DNA from: Candidatus Schekmanbacteria bacterium
GTDB taxonomy: Bacteria; CSSED10-310; JACPHN01
Reading direction: 5' to 3'
Length of the DNA stretch: 22,136 bases
Assembly (NCBI GenBank): GCA_016188575.1
Contig: JACPHN010000143.1
Location: 1 to 22,136 of the forward strand
The notes below the pieces were generated by a model that saw only the letters and a program-made list of their open reading frames with translations, did not search any database and had not been told where the DNA came from. The position numbers were made by a program, and so were the translations under genes. Shown one piece after another: positions 1-7,420 of this stretch. The stretch's first letter is position 1. Every line of letters starts with the position of its first letter.

Positions 1-63
1 GGACCGTTGCCAAGGCCCTTTCCCGTCGCTCTTGATTGCCTGATGCTCCCCTGAAACCGCGAC

Positions 64-420
64 TCAGTTGAAATTTCGGATTCGCACCCTGGTCGACTTC
101 TGGCCGGCACAGATGGCCTGATTTTCGCCAGCGGCGAAGGTATATGTCGCTGCGGTGGTCGCCAGGAAAGTGGCAGTCAACAGGAAGGTCAGCCGCCGCG
201 CGGCCGCGCCGGGTGTGCTCTCGTCTCGCCTGCGGCGACCGAGGAACAGGAAGTTGGTCAGGAGCAGAGCAGCGTCCTGGACGTACGACTTGGCGTAGAT
301 CGGAATTGCCAGACCTCCGTGATGTTGGATGACGCAGTAGATTTTCAGCAGGAGCAAGAACACCAGGGCGTTGATGGTCAGATTCCGGGGCAACGACGGC
401 GCAAAAATGACGGTCCTCAT
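64..420 (-). CDS. Small hypothetical membrane protein (118 aa)
   Basis: I do not recognise the family. The protein has hydrophobic stretches at about residues 17-31 and 49-60, and a third at about 77-96 that starts after an Arg-rich loop (GRRRRDE). This suggests a small inner-membrane protein with two or three membrane segments. The start chosen is the ATG at 420, because AAGGAAG lies about ten bases upstream. The same frame stays open far upstream to 972, but that extension is Arg/Pro-rich and antisense to the Spy-like gene, so it is not taken as coding. The gene lies 200 bp downstream of the sigma/anti-sigma-like/Spy-like genes on the same strand and could be the last gene of that unit or a regulon member. 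The call as a gene is moderately sure; the function is unknown. Confidence 0.6.
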   Translation of the reverse strand: MRTVIFAPSLPRNLTINALVFLLLLKIYCVIQHHGGLAIPIYAKSYVQDAALLLTNFLFLGRRRRDESTPGAAARRLTFLLTATFLATTAATYTFAAGENQAICAGQKSTRVRIRNFN

Positions 421-620
421 GATAACGACTTCCTTGATGAGAGCTCCGTTTCTGGGCTTGCGGTACGCCCGAGCCATTCGGGCGTGGCTGCCATGAAGTT
501 GGGGCTCCGATGGAAGAAGGTTACAGGCCGTTCCAATCGTGGGCCAATCGCGTGCGCGGACAGAAAGAGCCAGGCAGACATGGAGACCGGCCGGGGCGGA
601 CCGCACTATCGGTCGGGCAG

Positions 621-1115
621 TTACTGGGCCGGTGAGCCCCCGGTGCCCTCGCCAAAAAGCCTGGCCTGCCGCTCTGCGGCGATTGCGCGGTGTCGTGCAC
701 GCTGTTCCGGAGTCAGCGGCCCCTCCATCTCGCGGATCATGAGGTCGTGCTCGTGCCGAACGGTCCTGGCCACATTGCCCAGGTGGGTCTCGAGAATCTG
801 CCGAATCTCCGTCGCCTGAGCGTCGGAGAGATGGAGGTCGTCGCGGACATCTCGAAGCATGTCGGAGGCGAGTGCGGGCGGGTTCCGGAGTGCCACGGTG
901 GCGCGCTCGGATATGCGCTTGGCGGCGAAAAGCGAGCCGACGAGTGCCCCGAACAGGAAGCTGCCCAGGCAAGCCATGGTTAGCCAGAGCCCGAGCCGAC
1001 GATGCTGGGGTGGCGGCACCAGCCGCGTCGATCGCGATGCGGAGTCGCGCGACGGCGCACCGCCAGATACCCCGCCTGGTGACGGAATCTCATCAGTGGT
1101 CCGCTCGACTACCAC
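621..1115 (-). CDS. Membrane-anchored Spy/CpxP/CnrX-like periplasmic sensor protein
   Basis: This is probably an envelope or metal stress sensor acting in the periplasm. A Pro/Ser/Arg-rich N-terminus is followed by one membrane segment (about residues 41-64) and a helical hairpin (about 83-150). The hairpin carries the hallmarks of the Spy/CpxP/ZraP heavy-metal-resistance group: an 'L-H-L-S-D-A-Q' turn, then a long amphipathic helix, then 'L-T-P-E-Q-R'. Histidines at about 95, 111, 121, 123 and 142 could bind metal. The GTG at 1115 is chosen because it overlaps the stop of the preceding 86-aa gene by seven bases, a typical coupled arrangement. An ATG at 1175 would add 20 residues. In CnrYXH systems an anchored protein of this kind restrains a small anti-sigma protein until metal binds; that role here is inference from gene order. 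Confidence 0.8.
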   Translation of the reverse strand: MVVERTTDEIPSPGGVSGGAPSRDSASRSTRLVPPPQHRRLGLWLTMACLGSFLFGALVGSLFAAKRISERATVALRNPPALASDMLRDVRDDLHLSDAQATEIRQILETHLGNVARTVRHEHDLMIREMEGPLTPEQRARHRAIAAERQARLFGEGTGGSPAQ

Positions 1116-1369
1116 GCACCCACCGCCTGGGCAGCGCCCAGCAGCCACGCGAACGGATCGGTCGTGAGTGACCACAAGCCGAGGCCCGCGAGGGCGGACC
1201 CGATCATCGCTGCCAGCGTCACGGACTGAAGCAGCCAGATGATTCGCCGGGGATGCCGGCGAGGCAAGACCGTCAGTCGGCGCAGCACGGCATCTGCGAC
1301 GTCAATCGGCGGCGACGCTTCGCGTCGGGCAACCGCCGCAAGGTGCTCGATAGTAGTCAGCTTGCTCAT
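1109..1369 (-). CDS. Small single-TM protein, candidate anti-sigma factor (CnrY-like)
   Basis: The 86-residue protein has a soluble, charged N-terminus (about 1-42), one clear membrane segment (about 43-67) and a short hydrophobic tail. It starts 10 bp after the ECF sigma stop codon, and its own stop overlaps the start of the Spy-like gene. Its size, topology and position between an ECF sigma gene and a periplasmic sensor gene match the anti-sigma CnrY of CnrYXH, which holds the sigma factor with a short N-terminal cytoplasmic helix. No zinc-binding HxxxCxxC anti-sigma motif is present, so it is not a ZAS-type anti-sigma factor. I see no sequence-level proof of the role, only architecture and order. 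Confidence 0.72.
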   Translation of the reverse strand: MSKLTTIEHLAAVARREASPPIDVADAVLRRLTVLPRRHPRRIIWLLQSVTLAAMIGSALAGLGLWSLTTDPFAWLLGAAQAVGAW

Positions 1370-1379
1370 GACTTTTTCT

Positions 1380-1934
1380 TCACTCCGCTGCGGATCTTTC
1401 TACGAGCTTCCTCAGTCTTTCGCGGGCACGATGGGCCTGAACCCTGGTCATTGTCAGACTCCAGCCTGCCGATTCCGCGATCTCCTTTACGGTGCACCCT
1501 TCGAGATACATGAGGGTCAACACCAGGCGGTCTCGATTGGAGAGCCGTGCAAACAGGTGCGTGAGCGTCTCCGCGGCCTGCTGCCGGCAGCGACCAGCGT
1601 CCTGGTCTGGCACGTCCTCGATCGCCTCGATCGGAACCTGCTTGCGATCCTTGGCCCGCGTCTGCCAGAAACGGTACCCGACGCGGATGGCGATCGCTCG
1701 CAGCCAGGGGGAAAGCGGTCTGCCAACCGCGAAGCTCCCCAAGCTCATGTACGTCTCGACGAATACATCCTGAACCAGTTCCTCCAGCAGGTGCTCATTG
1801 CGCGTAAAGCGTCGCATCAGCCCTGCAATCATGCCCTGGTGTCGCTCCACGATACGCCGATAGGCCTCGCCGTCGCCCTCGAGCGCCGCCACAAGGTCCG
1901 CGTTTTCCACATCTGAGGCCTCGGTGCTCACCAT
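1380..1934 (-). CDS. ECF-family RNA polymerase sigma factor
   Basis: The 184-aa protein is the usual length for an extracytoplasmic-function sigma factor. Region 2 spans about residues 24-92 and includes the core-binding and -10 helices ('EELVQDVFVETY', then 'PWLRAIAIRVGYRFW'). Region 4 spans about 122-178, with a helix-turn-helix ('CTVKEIAESAGWSL' and the recognition helix 'RVQAHRARERL'). The start is the ATG at 1934, with AGGA close upstream. A longer in-frame start at 2081 would cover the candidate promoter at 2050-2078 and adds a non-sigma-like extension, so it is rejected. It is the first gene of a unit with the 86-aa and Spy-like proteins, so it probably responds to an envelope or metal signal. 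Its target promoters are unknown. Confidence 0.93.
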   Translation of the reverse strand: MVSTEASDVENADLVAALEGDGEAYRRIVERHQGMIAGLMRRFTRNEHLLEELVQDVFVETYMSLGSFAVGRPLSPWLRAIAIRVGYRFWQTRAKDRKQVPIEAIEDVPDQDAGRCRQQAAETLTHLFARLSNRDRLVLTLMYLEGCTVKEIAESAGWSLTMTRVQAHRARERLRKLVERSAAE

Positions 1935-2468
1935 TGTATCCTGGGCTGCAGCGGGGAAAAACGGCTCGGCGCGGCATTGTCCGGTGACCTGAAGCGCGAG
2001 GACGGGGCCGAAAAAACTGTGGACGAAGGCTTTTTCTGCTGCCCTGGCGAGCCTAGCGGCCAGCACGAGCGCTGTCAACATGGGGCTGCGAGCTCTGTCA
2101 AGAAACGGGAATTAGAGCCTATCCCAGTAGGCGTTGAGCGTTGTTCCCGGCCGCCCCCGAGTTGCCCGTAGCCGTAGTCTTCGCCCTCGGCGTGGTCGTG
2201 TGGGAGCCCGACGGCTCGACCTCATGGTGCGCTCCTCTTCACCAGCATGGAAACGAGCCAGTTCACGCTCCTCGCCTCGACCGACCGATGGAGCCTGGAG
2301 GCGGCCGCGCATACGGCGCTGCAGGCATCGTCGGCCGCTTCGGTGTCGACGGTCGCGCCGGTGTCGCGGGGCGCCGCCGCGGGCGCGTTCGGATCAGGAC
2401 GGCGCTTCGCTTCCGCCCGCGGCCAAGCTTCGAGGCGACGGCGGATTGACCCTCAGCAAGCGTAGCGC
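1935..2468. other. 534-bp intergenic region between the sigma unit and the WxxW-LCCL gene
   Basis: Apart from the promoter candidate at 2050-2078, I see nothing supportable here. Small open frames on both strands are Arg/Pro/Ala-rich, lack ribosome binding sites and look like chance frames in GC-rich DNA. No clear intrinsic terminator with a T-run was found for the upstream WxxW-LCCL gene. Confidence 0.5.
2050..2078 (-). promoter_or_regulatory. Candidate sigma70-type promoter upstream of the ECF sigma gene
   Basis: Read on the minus strand, a perfect TTGACA (2078-2073) is followed by a 17-bp spacer and TAGGCT (2055-2050). This would start transcription about 110 nt before the sigma ATG at 1934. 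The call rests on consensus match and spacing only. Confidence 0.45.
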
Positions 2469-3539
2469 CTATGGGTGGCCCCCGCTGACGACGACGAAGC
2501 TGCCGGGGAACGCGCTCCAGCTCTGGCTCACATTGCCCTGGCGGTTGCTGCCGACGTACTGGCTCTGTCCGGGGCGGATCTCGATGGTCACCATACCGGC
2601 GCTGCCATAGGACAGGGATCCGGCGTGGACGGCGGCGGCACAGATCGACGAGTCGTCGGTGTAGATGTCGGTGCCGTAAATGGGCCCGCCGATGTCCTTG
2701 GGACAGCAGAAGGTGAAATGCTCCCCGTTCCTGCCGCGCAGGGACGTTGCCGTGGTGCCATTCGCGACAGGGTTGCTGCACTCGCCGCCGGGCATGACTA
2801 TCGCTGCCGAGCCGGTGACCGCCGAGCCGCAGCGGAACCGGACATGATAGTCCAGGCACCCTCCGTTGTTCTCGGCGTTGAGACACCGGCCGCCCGTGGC
2901 GAGGTCGCAGACGTAGCTCTGGCCAGTTTGCCGCCAGTCGCGCCCGTCGTGAGCGCAACACTCGATCTCCGAGGGGTTACATTTCGCATCGACAGCATAT
3001 CTGTCCCGGGTTTCGTGGTCGCCCGAGGCATCCGGGGCATCCGTATTGAACCAGTCTGTCCACTCTGGACCGCGTGGACCGCAGGGAGTCGCGCCTCCGC
3101 CGGTCACGGGCGGAGGGGGCGGCGGCGGAGGCGCGGCGCCTGCCATCATCCGCTGCAGCGTCTCCCGCTCGGCGCCCGGCATTCCGGAATCGCTCGTGCC
3201 CTCGGTGGCCACCACGATGTCGACCACCTCCTTGTCGCCCACGGTCACTTCGCAGAAGATCGACGCCGAGTGCGGTCCTTTGTCGCCGTAGGAGCCGTTT
3301 CCGAGCTCGCCCCAGTTGGAATAGCCGGCAGCGCGCAGCGCAGCGCTGGCACGTTGCAGGCACTCCGCGTGCGAGATGGCCAGGATCTGTTGACCGCGCG
3401 ACATCGCCGGGCCGGCCCAAGCCGACGCGGCATGACCCAGCGCCACGGCCACCGCGATGCAAAGCCCCAACGACAGGCACTTGCCCCGCTCGCTCTTGAT
3501 CCGGCCGCCGTGAGCGTCTCGCGTAGATGTTCTTGCCAA
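2469..3539 (-). CDS. Secreted WxxW-LCCL domain protein
   Basis: A signal peptide (about residues 1-42, ending near 'SAWAG') indicates export. Residues about 50-132 form a small domain I do not recognise, followed by an eight-proline linker (137-144). Residues about 153-237 match the WxxW domain known from CILP and gel-forming mucins: W160-T-D-W, then W-F-N-T-D, a G-D-H-E-T turn and paired cysteines to 'CLDYHVRFRC'. Residues about 269-350 form an LCCL domain, with the diagnostic 'GTDIYTDDSSIC' followed by 'AAAVHAG' (about 289-307). Both are extracellular, disulfide-rich modules; LCCL is linked to binding lipid or glycan-like ligands in animals and protists. The start is a TTG at 3539, supported by GGAGG six bases upstream at 3546-3550. 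It lies 149 bp downstream of the winged-helix gene and could be transcribed with it. Function is unknown; a surface adhesion or binding role is inference. Confidence 0.87.
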   Translation of the reverse strand: MARTSTRDAHGGRIKSERGKCLSLGLCIAVAVALGHAASAWAGPAMSRGQQILAISHAECLQRASAALRAAGYSNWGELGNGSYGDKGPHSASIFCEVTVGDKEVVDIVVATEGTSDSGMPGAERETLQRMMAGAAPPPPPPPPVTGGGATPCGPRGPEWTDWFNTDAPDASGDHETRDRYAVDAKCNPSEIECCAHDGRDWRQTGQSYVCDLATGGRCLNAENNGGCLDYHVRFRCGSAVTGSAAIVMPGGECSNPVANGTTATSLRGRNGEHFTFCCPKDIGGPIYGTDIYTDDSSICAAAVHAGSLSYGSAGMVTIEIRPGQSQYVGSNRQGNVSQSWSAFPGSFVVVSGGHP

Positions 3540-3688
3540 TATATGCCTCCAATCGCTTCCCGTTCACACTCGTCTCTGCGCCGCGGCAGGTCAATCGGCC
3601 AGGCTGAACCCTGGTAGGCGCCTCGGCCGGCTCGCGGGGGGGCGAACAGATACCCGGCGAGAGCGCGCGACGAATGCCGCCGCAACAC

Positions 3689-4402
3689 TCACGATTGCGA
3701 CGCGTCCCCGCCGTCCTCCGCGTCCCGGCGCGGTGCGGGCCCGGAGGTATCGTCCCTTCTCCAGCCGGGTACGGGTGCCGTGGTTGCGCCCGACGGCCGC
3801 TGCACGGGTTCCTGACCCGAGGCGCTGGAATCGACCGCCGCCTGCTCGCCCGCGGCCTCCGCAGCGGCCTCCGTCGCCCGCGACTCCACCCGCCAGCGCG
3901 GCCGTCTCGCCGTTGTCACGCCGGATCCGCGTGCCACGAGCTCACCCTCCGGCCGGGCTGGCGCCACGGGCGCTGCCACCGGCGCCGGGTCCGGAATCTG
4001 CCCCGCCAGGGGTGCCGCCTCCGCCGCCGCCCCCAGAGCCTGCGGTGCGCCCTGCCGCTGCCCCGCCGCCGCCACAGCCGGGAAGCGCGCCGGGTCCAGG
4101 ATGCCGTGAAACTCGTAAACGAGGGTGCCGCTGGCTCCCACATCCACCCCCACGAAGCCCTTTTCCACCAACCTGGAAAGGAGCTCCTCCGCTTCGCTCA
4201 TCGACAGCGACGTGCCCAGCGCCACCTCGGCAACGCTCAGGGTGCCCCCCTTGGCGACCGCGAGCTTCAAAATCTGCTTCTCCTTCTCAACTGCCGTTGC
4301 CTCCGGCGGCCGTCGTTTTCTCATTTTCGCCTCATCCTCCTCGAACACCAGCTCCTGCGCGTAGCGCACGATCGATCCCAGCAGTCTTCGCGTTCGTCCC
4401 AT
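3689..4402 (-). CDS. Winged-helix protein with N-terminal FEE motif and Ala/Pro-rich tail
   Basis: The 237-aa protein begins with a short amphipathic segment carrying 'AQELVFEEDE' (about residues 15-24). The same motif occurs in the kinase and coiled-coil proteins of this cluster. Residues about 38-101 look like a winged helix: helix 'KQILKLAVAKGG', a turn 'TLSVAEVALGTSLS', a recognition-like helix 'SEAEELLSRLVEKGFV' and a beta wing 'GTLVYEFHG'. The rest (about 105-237) is low-complexity Ala/Pro/Arg/Gly and probably disordered. Such domains bind DNA or act as protein-protein adaptors; I cannot tell which. It is the last gene of the ABC/VWA/PP2C/kinase operon, 54 bp after the kinase stop. The start is an ATG at 4402 with only a weak ribosome binding site. 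Confidence 0.8.
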   Translation of the reverse strand: MGRTRRLLGSIVRYAQELVFEEDEAKMRKRRPPEATAVEKEKQILKLAVAKGGTLSVAEVALGTSLSMSEAEELLSRLVEKGFVGVDVGASGTLVYEFHGILDPARFPAVAAAGQRQGAPQALGAAAEAAPLAGQIPDPAPVAAPVAPARPEGELVARGSGVTTARRPRWRVESRATEAAAEAAGEQAAVDSSASGQEPVQRPSGATTAPVPGWRRDDTSGPAPRRDAEDGGDASQS

Positions 4403-4456
4403 TCTTGTGTCGCCGCCTTTTATCGTGGTTGGGCTGCGGTCCGGATCCCGCGCCGG

Positions 4457-5713
4457 CTAGACGTCCTCGTACAAGAAGTCGCGGATTCGCCTCCTTAGCC
4501 CTGCCAGGAAAGGTCCTTTCCGGGGTGCCGCGGGGGCTGCCGCCGTTGCCGGCGCGGGTAGCGCCACCGTCTGCTCGGCTTCCTCGAAAATCAGATTGCT
4601 GATGCGCGCCCACGCTCCGGCCCCGCCCGTGCGGACCCTGACCGCGGGCGGCGGCGTGCCGGCAATTATCCGGGGAGCTGCCGCGGTCGCGCCGGCACTT
4701 CCCGCCGACACGACCCTGGCGATCACCGACTCATAACAGGGCACCGGTTGCACGTCCTGGCCGATCACCAGCCAGCGCATGACATCGGCTGCCGCCGTGA
4801 TCTTCGCAACTGCCCCGATGTGCCCGGGATCGCTGCGGCACGCCTCGGCCAACAGCTCCGCCATCTGCCTCACGTGCTCCTGTTTTGCCCTCAGACCGCG
4901 ACGCAACACGGCGGATTCTTCCGGGCTCTCGTAGTCCGCGCGCGTCAGGATCAGACGCTTGTCTCCCGAGAGCTCCTTCCACGCTTCCCGATCGATCACG
5001 CTGAGTTGAAAGAGAATGCTGAGCAGCGAGAAGTCGTCGATCGTCCTGGCGAAAAGGGTCGGGGACCGCCGCGGGTGTTGGTAATCCGCCAGCCCGATCT
5101 CGCTGGCGTCCTTTCCCGCCAGCGCCGGAACGAACATTCCGTCGTAATCGATCAGCACGACGCGATTGTCGTCGGTCACGAGGATGTTTCCCTCTTGCAG
5201 ATCTCCGTGGCCCATGTTCCAGTCTTGCAGCATACGCACTGCACTGAACAGGCTTCCCGCGACGTGGGCGGCGCAGTCGAGCTTGCCGTCATCTTCCAGA
5301 TCCTGGGCGATCGCCTGATCGAGTTGAACACCGCATCCCCACTCCATGACCACGACCGGATACGTCCGGGAGCCGACCTGGATTCCCTCCTCAACATATT
5401 GAAAGTCGACCATGAACGGAAATTTTGTGATCTGAAGCGTCTCGTGCAGCGCTCGGTAGCGGTCCGCGCGACCGGGCGCACCGCTTGTGAAGACCTTGAG
5501 GGCGTACTGGTTTCCCTCCTCGTCCTGATATCGGAACACTGCCCCGGCGCCGCCCACCGACATGAAAGGCGACCCGCGCCGATTGAGAAAGATCTGCATC
5601 GACTCCCGCCGAAAGAACGGGATCCTCACGTTTGCGCGGTCCTTCACGGCCTCCAGATAGGCGCGCAGCGGCGGATAGGTCGACTGCGTCCCGCCCCGAG
5701 CTCCGTCAGGCAT
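4457..5713 (-). CDS. Hanks-type protein kinase of a TerY-P-like (VWA/PP2C/kinase) module
   Basis: This is a predicted cytoplasmic Ser/Thr-type kinase. Numbered from the ATG at 5713 (418 aa), the Gly-rich loop 'GGAGAVF' is near 54-60, the ATP-binding Lys is K73 ('YALKVF'), the catalytic loop is 'HGDLQEGN' (169-176, D171 and N176), and the DFG position reads D-Y-D (189-191) in 'LIDYDGMFVP'. The HGD and DYDGMF forms fit the kinase family paired with TerY-like VWA and PP2C proteins. A linker contains 'ISNLIFEEAE' (about 371-380), and the last residues are 'RIRDFLYEDV'. Both match the motif shared within the cluster. An ATG nine bases earlier (5722) is possible. I prefer 5713 because AGGA lies eight bases upstream; it overlaps the PP2C stop by eight bases, suggesting coupled translation. 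The substrate is unknown. Confidence 0.9.
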   Translation of the reverse strand: MPDGARGGTQSTYPPLRAYLEAVKDRANVRIPFFRRESMQIFLNRRGSPFMSVGGAGAVFRYQDEEGNQYALKVFTSGAPGRADRYRALHETLQITKFPFMVDFQYVEEGIQVGSRTYPVVVMEWGCGVQLDQAIAQDLEDDGKLDCAAHVAGSLFSAVRMLQDWNMGHGDLQEGNILVTDDNRVVLIDYDGMFVPALAGKDASEIGLADYQHPRRSPTLFARTIDDFSLLSILFQLSVIDREAWKELSGDKRLILTRADYESPEESAVLRRGLRAKQEHVRQMAELLAEACRSDPGHIGAVAKITAAADVMRWLVIGQDVQPVPCYESVIARVVSAGSAGATAAAPRIIAGTPPPAVRVRTGGAGAWARISNLIFEEAEQTVALPAPATAAAPAAPRKGPFLAGLRRRIRDFLYEDV

Positions 5714-6464
5714 CGCCGCCATCCTGGATCAGGACGATAGAAACATCGTCGTTTTTCATGCCATGGTCGCGGCGAAGCTCGGCGACGAGAGCGGCGAAAC
5801 GCGCTTCTTCCTCGCACTCGAGCAGCCGGCGAAGCAGCTCGCCGCTCTGGCGACATGCCACCTTCCGCACCACGAGCTCCGCAAAGGCGTCGGTGGCCGC
5901 GAGCAGCGTGCAGGTCCCGCGCACGGGCGAGCGGGCGTTTTGCCTCCTGTACGGAGTGCGCTCCTGCAACTTCGCGGACGAGCGAATCAGGTTCGGCGTG
6001 TTACCGAAGTCCGCGGCCGAAACGCAAGGAAAGGCAAGCACGCACGAGCCGTCGGCGTCAAGCGCAATCAAACACGCGTCCCCCACGGCCGCCATCGTCA
6101 GCGCATACGATCGTTCACCACCTCGACCGGCGTCCTGCACCAGCTCGACACGCGCCGCCAGCAGCGTCGCGAAGCTGCCCTCCGTCAAGAATTTCCGCAG
6201 CGCGGTGTGACGCGAGAGGTCCGGAGAGAAGGTCGCGCGTGCGAGCTCCAGCACCGCATCGAAGCTCTCCAGCGCGCAATCGAGGTGTTCCCCGAAGGTT
6301 GCAGCGAGGTGAGCCGACCAGCCCTTCGAAAACACCCCTGTGCTGGCGCCATCGGCCAGCACGATTCCCAGCTCCCCGGGCGAGCGGCGGCGGAGGTCTA
6401 CCGAATCCTCGTTCTCATGGCGCGCGGCGCCTGCCTTGCTGGCCTGAAACGTGCGCACCTGCAT
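5706..6464 (-). CDS. PP2C-family protein phosphatase
   Basis: The 252-aa protein probably removes phosphate from Ser/Thr residues of targets of the adjacent kinase. PP2C metal-site motifs are visible in order: 'ENED' (about 17-20), 'LADGAS' (about 36-41), 'AVGDACLIALD' (about 126-136, G128-D129), 'AATDAF' (189-194, with TDA where the family normally has TDG) and 'KNDDVSIVLI' (237-246, D239/D240). All metal-binding acidic residues therefore appear to be present. It starts two bases after the VWA stop codon and overlaps the kinase start, so the VWA, phosphatase and kinase genes are tightly coupled. No membrane segment or signal peptide is seen; cytoplasmic action is expected. It may act as a counter-enzyme of the kinase or on VWA-bound phosphoproteins. 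Confidence 0.9.
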   Translation of the reverse strand: MQVRTFQASKAGAARHENEDSVDLRRRSPGELGIVLADGASTGVFSKGWSAHLAATFGEHLDCALESFDAVLELARATFSPDLSRHTALRKFLTEGSFATLLAARVELVQDAGRGGERSYALTMAAVGDACLIALDADGSCVLAFPCVSAADFGNTPNLIRSSAKLQERTPYRRQNARSPVRGTCTLLAATDAFAELVVRKVACRQSGELLRRLLECEEEARFAALVAELRRDHGMKNDDVSIVLIQDGGDA

Positions 6465-6466
6465 GC

Positions 6467-7246
6467 TCAGCCTCGCAGCCGCGTGCCGATGTCGAAGAAC
6501 TTGCTCAGATCTTTCGGCTGAGCGTTGAACATGTACCCCCGGGCGCCGACCTCGACGAATGGGTAGATCTCCGTCGCGCGCCGGAAAAACGGATCGGGTA
6601 GCACGCTGGACATCGCAAACAGCGCGAGCTGGTGCTCCGTGCCCGCGGTCAGCCGCGCGGGGAAGGCGAGCGTTTCCTCGTCCTTGCCCGAGATATGGAT
6701 GTTCAGCACGATTGCGCTCCCGTCTGCGGTGCAGACGCCTGACAAGATCTCCTTTGCGATGCCTGTCGGATTCTCTGTCGTCCAGACGCCGTCACTGACG
6801 TGGATGAGCACGGGGGGAAACGAACCTCCGTGCTGGATTATCCACTGCGTAAGCGCCTTCTTCGCCAGTCTGAACCCCGCCGCCATATCGGTGTTGACCT
6901 TCGCGGTTGGATCCTCGAGCCACATGGGCACCTTGACTTCGATCCCGTCGATTTCTGACCTGGTGAACCGCAGCGGGTGATACGCGAGATCCACCACGGA
7001 CTGGATGGGCACGAGCGCGGTGGCGGAATCGCCGTAGCCGAGCACGCCAATGTGAAAATACGCGCGGATCTCGTCCCCTTTTTCACAAGACAGGATCACC
7101 TGGTCGATGCTCTCGTTGCACAGGCGGGTCAGGTATTGGCCCTTGGTGAGACCAGTGCTGCCGTAGCGCTCTGACATCGAGTATGAGCAATCAAACAGGA
7201 AGAGGATCAGCGCGGGATTGCTACGGCTGATTTCGGCCTCATACAT
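6467..7246 (-). CDS. TerY-like von Willebrand factor A domain protein
   Basis: A single VWA domain fills the 259-aa protein. The metal-ion-dependent adhesion site (MIDAS) is complete: D19-C-S21-Y-S23, T119 in 'VNTDMAAGF' and D152 in 'IHVSDGVWT'. VWA proteins of the TerY type bind partner proteins through this metal site. With a PP2C phosphatase and a kinase they make up the TerY-P triad known from tellurite-resistance-associated and other stress loci. The start is the ATG at 7246, with AAGGAGA eight bases upstream; upstream in-frame codons are rejected. It is cytoplasmic, as no signal peptide is seen. A 174-bp gap and a promoter-like site separate it from the coiled-coil gene, so the triad plus winged-helix gene may be expressed independently of the transporter. 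Confidence 0.9.
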   Translation of the reverse strand: MYEAEISRSNPALILFLFDCSYSMSERYGSTGLTKGQYLTRLCNESIDQVILSCEKGDEIRAYFHIGVLGYGDSATALVPIQSVVDLAYHPLRFTRSEIDGIEVKVPMWLEDPTAKVNTDMAAGFRLAKKALTQWIIQHGGSFPPVLIHVSDGVWTTENPTGIAKEILSGVCTADGSAIVLNIHISGKDEETLAFPARLTAGTEHQLALFAMSSVLPDPFFRRATEIYPFVEVGARGYMFNAQPKDLSKFFDIGTRLRG

Positions 7247-7353
7247 GCCGGGCTCTCCTTCTCGGGTCGTGGTGTCGACGTGAACGCGTGCCGCGAGCAA
7301 CGATCTGCTTGCGGGCAGGAGCAGACGTCATTCGGCGGGTCCTTCGGTAGGGA

Positions 7354-7382
7354 ATCGTAGGCTCCCCCGCGACTCGTTTCAA
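7354..7382 (-). promoter_or_regulatory. Candidate internal promoter ahead of VWA-PP2C-kinase-winged helix genes
   Basis: On the minus strand, TTGAAA (7382-7377, five of six consensus bases) is followed by a 17-bp spacer and TACGAT (7359-7354, four of six). The site lies in the only large gap inside the operon, about 100 nt before the VWA ATG. It would allow separate control of the signalling half. Evidence is consensus match and location only. Confidence 0.45.
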
Positions 7383-7420
7383 CCGCCGCGCCGGGCCATG
7401 ACGCCTGCTCCCACCGCTGG

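Noticed and set aside
421-972. N-terminal extension of the frame ending at 64 on the minus strand
   Set aside because: It is antisense-phase sequence over the Spy-like gene, rich in Arg/Pro, and a well-placed ribosome binding site supports the ATG at 420 instead.
2096-2101. A second TTGACA on the minus strand upstream of the sigma gene
   Set aside because: At 17-bp spacing the -10 position falls on the other TTGACA box, which is a poor -10; the box at 2078-2073 pairs better.
2134-2465. Small open frames on both strands in the sigma/LCCL intergenic region
   Set aside because: They have no ribosome binding sites and low-complexity Arg/Ala/Pro content, and nothing in them resembles a protein domain.
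2475-3617. Long plus-strand frame of 380 codons opposite the WxxW-LCCL gene
   Set aside because: It is a GC-rich shadow. The minus strand has a signal peptide, two recognisable domains and a strong ribosome binding site.
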